Part shown: piece after piece, positions 9,477 to 12,552 of the stretch
Layout of the letters: every line of letters starts with the position of its first letter
How positions within the stretch are numbered: position 1 is the first letter of the stretch
DNA from: DASQJJ01 sp035631115
GTDB taxonomy: Bacteria > Patescibacteriota > Microgenomatia > Levybacterales > UBA12049
Reading direction: 5' to 3'
NCBI GenBank assembly: GCA_035631115.1
Contig: DASQJJ010000045.1
Location: 1-12,552, forward strand
DNA: 12,552 nt
The notes under the pieces: model-generated
Database searches by the model: none
What the model was told of the DNA's origin: nothing
What the model saw: only the letters and a program-made list of their open reading frames with translations
Translations under genes and position numbers: made by a program

Positions 9477-10640
9477 ATGGGAAGGCCTGATTTACCACGT
9501 AAAGAAGCATCGAGACATGTAGATAAGCTGCAGCCACTAGATCGTGCCCCACGGCTTCAACGTCTTACACAACTTATGACAACCCAAGGCGTTGACGGTG
9601 TACTCCTTTCTCAACCTGCAAATATAGAATACTTTACCGGCTTTAAAGCGGTCGAGCCAATGGAAAGAGAGGCATTCGCCTTTGTTGGCACAGATGGACG
9701 AAAGGATTTTGTTACAAGACAACTGTACTTTGGTCAAACACCAGACGGATTTACTCCCATGGACATTCTTGACCTCCCAACTCATTTAAAACAACTCCAA
9801 CAATCAGGCATTGCAACAGTGGGCATAGAAGAAGATAATCTTACTGTTGCAGAGCATAAGCTGCTCCTTGCAGCAGGTGTACAGACAAAGGGTGTAGAAC
9901 CAAAAGAATTGCGTGTGGCCAAGACAGAAGAAGAAATAGACAGAATACGAGAATCCTGCAGACTGGGAGACCTTACTTTTACCTATATGCTTTCCCAAAT
10001 TAAGGAAGGCCTAACCGAATCCCAATTACGAGATATTTTGGAGCAACATATGCGCTCGCAAGGAATTAGTGCTGCTGCATTCCCTACTATTGTTGCAATT
10101 GGTGAAAATGGAGCAAATCCTCACCAAATGCCAGACAACACTCCTCTGACAAAGAATAATTTTATTACCTTTGATTTTGGATTTGTAGGCCTTGATGGGT
10201 ATCAATCCGACATGACCCGCACTGTTTTCTTCGGACAACCAACAGAGGAAGACCAAAAAATGTATTCAACTGTCCTTACGGCACAGGAAGCAGTAATAAC
10301 TCATTTACAGGATGCATTTGGACAAAATCCAGAAGCAGAATTAGTTGCCCGAGATGTTGACGGCGTTGCAAGACAAATTATTCTTGATGCAGGCTATCTT
10401 CCTGAGCATTTCCCCCATGGAACAGGACATGGTATTGGCATAGAGACTCACGAACCTCCATTTCTTAATGCACGTTCTAGCGAAACAATAAAAGCAGGTA
10501 TGGTCTTTTCTGACGAACCAGGTGTGTATGTACCTGGCAAAGGAGGAGTACGAATTGAAGACCTTATTGCCGTACACCCAGATGGAAAAGTAGAAGTCCT
10601 CACCCATTCCCCCAAAGAATTACTAGTAATTCCTGCCTAA
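9477..10640 (+). CDS. M24-family Xaa-Pro aminopeptidase
   Basis: A cytoplasmic metallopeptidase, expected to remove the N-terminal residue before a proline or cleave Xaa-Pro dipeptides. Residues 20-150 are the creatinase-type N-terminal domain (V-L-L-S-Q-P-A-N-I-E-Y-F-T-G-F, 42-56). Residues 155-387 are the pita-bread catalytic domain. All five dinuclear metal ligands are present: D233 (F-D-F-G), D245 (S-D-M-T-R-T), H318 (H-G-T-G-H-G), E347 (D-E-P-G-V-Y) and E361 (R-I-E-D-L); the conserved H216 and H325 are also there. A TTG at 9441 keeps the frame open but lies inside the promoter, so ATG 9477 is the start and the protein has 387 residues. Whether it is closer to pepP or pepQ cannot be settled here. 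Confidence 0.92.
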   Translation: MGRPDLPRKEASRHVDKLQPLDRAPRLQRLTQLMTTQGVDGVLLSQPANIEYFTGFKAVEPMEREAFAFVGTDGRKDFVTRQLYFGQTPDGFTPMDILDLPTHLKQLQQSGIATVGIEEDNLTVAEHKLLLAAGVQTKGVEPKELRVAKTEEEIDRIRESCRLGDLTFTYMLSQIKEGLTESQLRDILEQHMRSQGISAAAFPTIVAIGENGANPHQMPDNTPLTKNNFITFDFGFVGLDGYQSDMTRTVFFGQPTEEDQKMYSTVLTAQEAVITHLQDAFGQNPEAELVARDVDGVARQIILDAGYLPEHFPHGTGHGIGIETHEPPFLNARSSETIKAGMVFSDEPGVYVPGKGGVRIEDLIAVHPDGKVEVLTHSPKELLVIPA

Positions 10641-10680
10641 AATAATAGAGAGTTATACACTGTACCTTAACGAGAGCTGC

Positions 10681-11070
10681 TTATTCATCTTCTTCGGGGA
10701 TTCTGGGAGTTATTTGTGCACGCTTTACAGTTATACCCCCATTTAGTCGTACTTTCCCACCCGTTGAAGCAATAAAAACAACCGCATTATCAAGCAGCAC
10801 CATAGGACTCGCTGGCCTCTCATTATCTGGAGTAATTCCCGGAACTATAACCGAAGCAATTGCCCTATCAGAATCCCAACGACCATCTTCTACTATAGAA
10901 TATATATGGTACCTATTATCATGGGGAGTCAATTCAACCACGCGTGAGGAACGTTTTGTACCATGAGCAACATATGACTGTAGGCCCCGTTGTCCATCTG
11001 GGTGGGACAATACCGAATGTCGCCCAGCAGCTCTTCCTCCATCAAATCCGATTCTTATACCTTCTACCAT
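10681..11070 (-). CDS. Hypothetical 129-aa protein
   Basis: ATG at 11070 lies about ten bases downstream of a good -10. The product appears beta-rich, with strands such as V-V-E-L-T-P (45-50), Y-H-I-Y-S-I-V (54-60), A-S-V-I-V-P-G-I, M-V-L-L-D-N-A-V-V-F-I-A-S and a Gly-rich turn, and ends in an acidic tail (P-E-E-D-E). No Cys, signal peptide or membrane span. I do not recognise a family. It converges with the peptidase gene across a 40-base gap with no clear terminator, and diverges from the glycosyltransferase-like gene. Confidence 0.65.
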   Translation of the reverse strand: MVEGIRIGFDGGRAAGRHSVLSHPDGQRGLQSYVAHGTKRSSRVVELTPHDNRYHIYSIVEDGRWDSDRAIASVIVPGITPDNERPASPMVLLDNAVVFIASTGGKVRLNGGITVKRAQITPRIPEEDE

Positions 11071-11079
11071 ATAGTGAGT

Positions 11080-11108
11080 ATTATAAATTATCTTAATACA
11101 CTTTTCAA
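11080..11108 (-). promoter_or_regulatory. Promoter of the 129-aa gene
   Basis: On the minus strand TTGAAA (11108-11103), 17 bp, perfect TATAAT (11085-11080), leaving a leader of only a few bases. Confidence 0.7.
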
Positions 11109-11138
11109 CTATAAGATATATTTATTTTTCCCCATTTT

Positions 11139-11158
11139 TGTGGATAAGTTGGTGATAA
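11139..11158 (-). promoter_or_regulatory. Perfect DnaA-box sequence with a degenerate neighbour
   Basis: TGTGGATAA (11139-11147) is the exact complement of the consensus TTATCCACA. TGGTGATAA (11150-11158) follows two bases later with two mismatches, same orientation, beside an A/T-rich stretch in a divergent intergenic gap. Confidence 0.4.
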
Positions 11159-11187
11159 CTCGCACTACAAGATATTGTTGTCCATCA

Positions 11188-11216
11188 TTGACAGAAGACT
11201 TTTGATATTTTAAGAT
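11188..11216 (+). promoter_or_regulatory. Promoter of the glycosyltransferase-like gene
   Basis: TTGACA (11188-11193), 17 bp, TAAGAT (11211-11216); predicted start near 11223, inside a palindrome. Confidence 0.65.
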
Positions 11217-11219
11217 GAG

Positions 11220-11236
11220 TCTCCTATGATAGGAGA
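11220..11236. promoter_or_regulatory. 17-bp palindrome over the start site and SD
   Basis: TCTCCTAT-G-ATAGGAGA is a perfect inverted repeat with 8-bp arms. It covers the predicted transcription start, and its right arm contains the AGGAGA ribosome binding site of the gene at 11244. It could be an operator or a hairpin that hides the SD. Confidence 0.55.
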
Positions 11237-11243
11237 AAGACGT

Positions 11244-12552
11244 ATGCCTACTCCTTTACCAGAAAGACCACAACCACAGCACCAACAGCCCATTGTAAGG
11301 CGCACCGAAGCATTGCCAGCTTTTGATTACGAAGCACATACCGCTCAAGTAAAAGCAAAGTTACGGAAATGGCAATTTGGCCCGGCTATAGAAACATTTG
11401 AGGCAAAGGGACTCGACAAAAGTAGATATATCCCCTGGGCAAGAGAAAAGCTTTTTGGTAAAGATAATGCCAATTTAGAGCATAGCCTGCCAAAAAGAAT
11501 AGGTGATGTAGAAATTCCTGATATTATCCGCGAAAACGCAGGCAATATGCGAGCCATTCTTGCCTCTTATAATGTTGGCTACGGCCACTACCGAACTGCA
11601 CTTGTTATGGAGAATCTTATGCAGGTAATGGGAATTCCCACAACTGATCTGTTTATCTCTGGGCCAGACAGGATTATTGATGTTACCAAAGGGTTTTGGG
11701 CAAAGATACTCTTGCGGGATGTAGACCGCGCAACAAGAGGCGTTACAACAAATTATATTCATGAAAGTCTTAAGGATGCCTACAGACAAGGCCTTATGGC
11801 AAACCAACCTGTTTTGCACGATCCAGATCCAAAATATACCAAAAAAATAAGGAATCTTTTTGGGATTTTAATGGGAACAATGAAAGAGCGATTCACATTA
11901 GATCTTGGAAGAGCTGCAAAAAGAAGTTTTGAACTCCAAGACCAAACACCTGGACAAATGAGGATTGCAAATTTAGGATACAAAGCTTTACTAGCAAAAA
12001 GCACCAAGCACCTTCTGAGAACCATCATTGAGAAAGCAGAAGGTGGAAAAAATAAAAAAACTCTTGTTATTGCAACGCATGGTGTTACAGCAAATGTGAT
12101 TGGCGTAATTCCAGAAAAGGTAAAACAAGAGTTGGGTATTATTGATGCAAATTTTCAACCAGATATTGGTATGATTTTGGCAACCTATACTGCCAATCCC
12201 CCAACCTACACAGAAAAAGATATAACAGCTCTCAAGTGGGGTATGAAACTAGGTATGCCAGATGGAGAATTTGCCCCCAACACACATGTATTGAATGGGT
12301 ATTTTACTCCCTTATCTAGCTTTGACAGAGATCATTTGAGCACAGCAAGAAGTGAGGCAGCAAAAAATGGCGCACCACTTACTGTTATTGGGACAGCAAG
12401 TGGCGTTGCACCAGCACAAATTGAGGCATTTAAAACTTTTATTACCGAACACGCTGCCGAACTAAGAGCAGGAACTCTTCGCTATATTGTGCAATGTGGC
12501 AATGACGCAAATGGTGGACCAGAAGTACATAGAGAGTTAACCCGTCTTGCAA
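11244..12552 (+). CDS. Probable GT-B glycosyltransferase (3' truncated by window end)
   Basis: ATG 11244 follows AGGAGA by seven bases; the frame stays open for 436 codons to the window edge. After a Pro/Gln-rich start and about 90 residues of mixed helix, the sequence I-L-A-S-Y-N-V-G-Y-G-H-Y-R-T-A (105-119) resembles the first Gly-rich loop (G-x-G-H-x-x-x-A) of GT-B enzymes such as MurG and diacylglycerol glucosyl- or galactosyltransferases. Further on T-L-V-I-A-T-H-G-V-T, then near the end L-T-V-I-G-T-A-S-G-V-A-P-A-Q-I and L-R-Y-I-V-Q-C-G-N-D-A-N-G-G resemble the C-terminal Rossmann-like half (G-T-G-G-V and V-C-G-N). This is recognition by pattern and could be another two-domain fold. Donor may be UDP-sugar from GalU, an inference. 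Confidence 0.6.
   Translation, partial: MPTPLPERPQPQHQQPIVRRTEALPAFDYEAHTAQVKAKLRKWQFGPAIETFEAKGLDKSRYIPWAREKLFGKDNANLEHSLPKRIGDVEIPDIIRENAGNMRAILASYNVGYGHYRTALVMENLMQVMGIPTTDLFISGPDRIIDVTKGFWAKILLRDVDRATRGVTTNYIHESLKDAYRQGLMANQPVLHDPDPKYTKKIRNLFGILMGTMKERFTLDLGRAAKRSFELQDQTPGQMRIANLGYKALLAKSTKHLLRTIIEKAEGGKNKKTLVIATHGVTANVIGVIPEKVKQELGIIDANFQPDIGMILATYTANPPTYTEKDITALKWGMKLGMPDGEFAPNTHVLNGYFTPLSSFDRDHLSTARSEAAKNGAPLTVIGTASGVAPAQIEAFKTFITEHAAELRAGTLRYIVQCGNDANGGPEVHRELTRLA

Noticed and set aside
1..12552. CRISPR array, tRNA, rRNA or transposase
   Set aside because: No regularly spaced direct repeats, cloverleaf, rRNA signature or transposase motif was found on either strand by eye.

Overview
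The window reads as chromosomal DNA of an AT-leaning bacterium (roughly 40% G+C by eye), most probably a Candidate Phyla Radiation (Patescibacteria) organism, perhaps Microgenomates-like. This is an inference from the style of the sequence: core ribosomal genes mixed with many short orphan genes, acidic or charged N-terminal extensions on NusG and L1, many dispersed hairpin repeats between genes, and several promoters whose predicted start site lies at or within a few bases of the start codon. No marker gene fixes the lineage, and no tRNA, rRNA, CRISPR array or intact transposase was seen.

Layout. Bases 1-1079 hold the tail of an unknown gene, a small transcription unit with an attenuator-like leader (119-276) before a 60-residue orphan, and a 101-residue orphan behind its own promoter. 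On the minus strand follow a PAP2-family membrane phosphatase (1081-1734) and galU (2012-2908), separated by a folded non-coding element. From 2939 a plus-strand core operon runs secE, nusG, two orphans (49 and 77 aa), rplK, rplA and two more orphans (83 and 71 aa). A 53-aa orphan follows behind its own possible promoter and leader, and a strong terminator sits at 6870-6905. A second unit with its own promoter, an L10 leader RNA and an attenuator carries rplJ and rplL (7036-8281).

After rplL comes accessory material: a minus-strand 361-aa protein of unknown function, an M24 aminopeptidase on plus, a minus-strand 129-aa orphan and a truncated plus-strand GT-B-like glycosyltransferase running off the end. 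rpoB, which commonly follows rplL, is not here.

How the genes fit together: SecE (translocon), NusG (transcription elongation), L11, L1, L10 and L7/L12 (ribosome stalk and GTPase centre) are a classic growth-linked set. L10 probably represses its own operon through the leader. GalU makes UDP-glucose and may serve the glycosyltransferase. The most unusual signals are the three-hairpin leader, a 51-bp structured repeat present twice with a compensatory base-pair change, a hairpin repeat translated in frame inside NusG, and five orphan small genes threaded through the nusG-rplK-rplA-rplJ interval.
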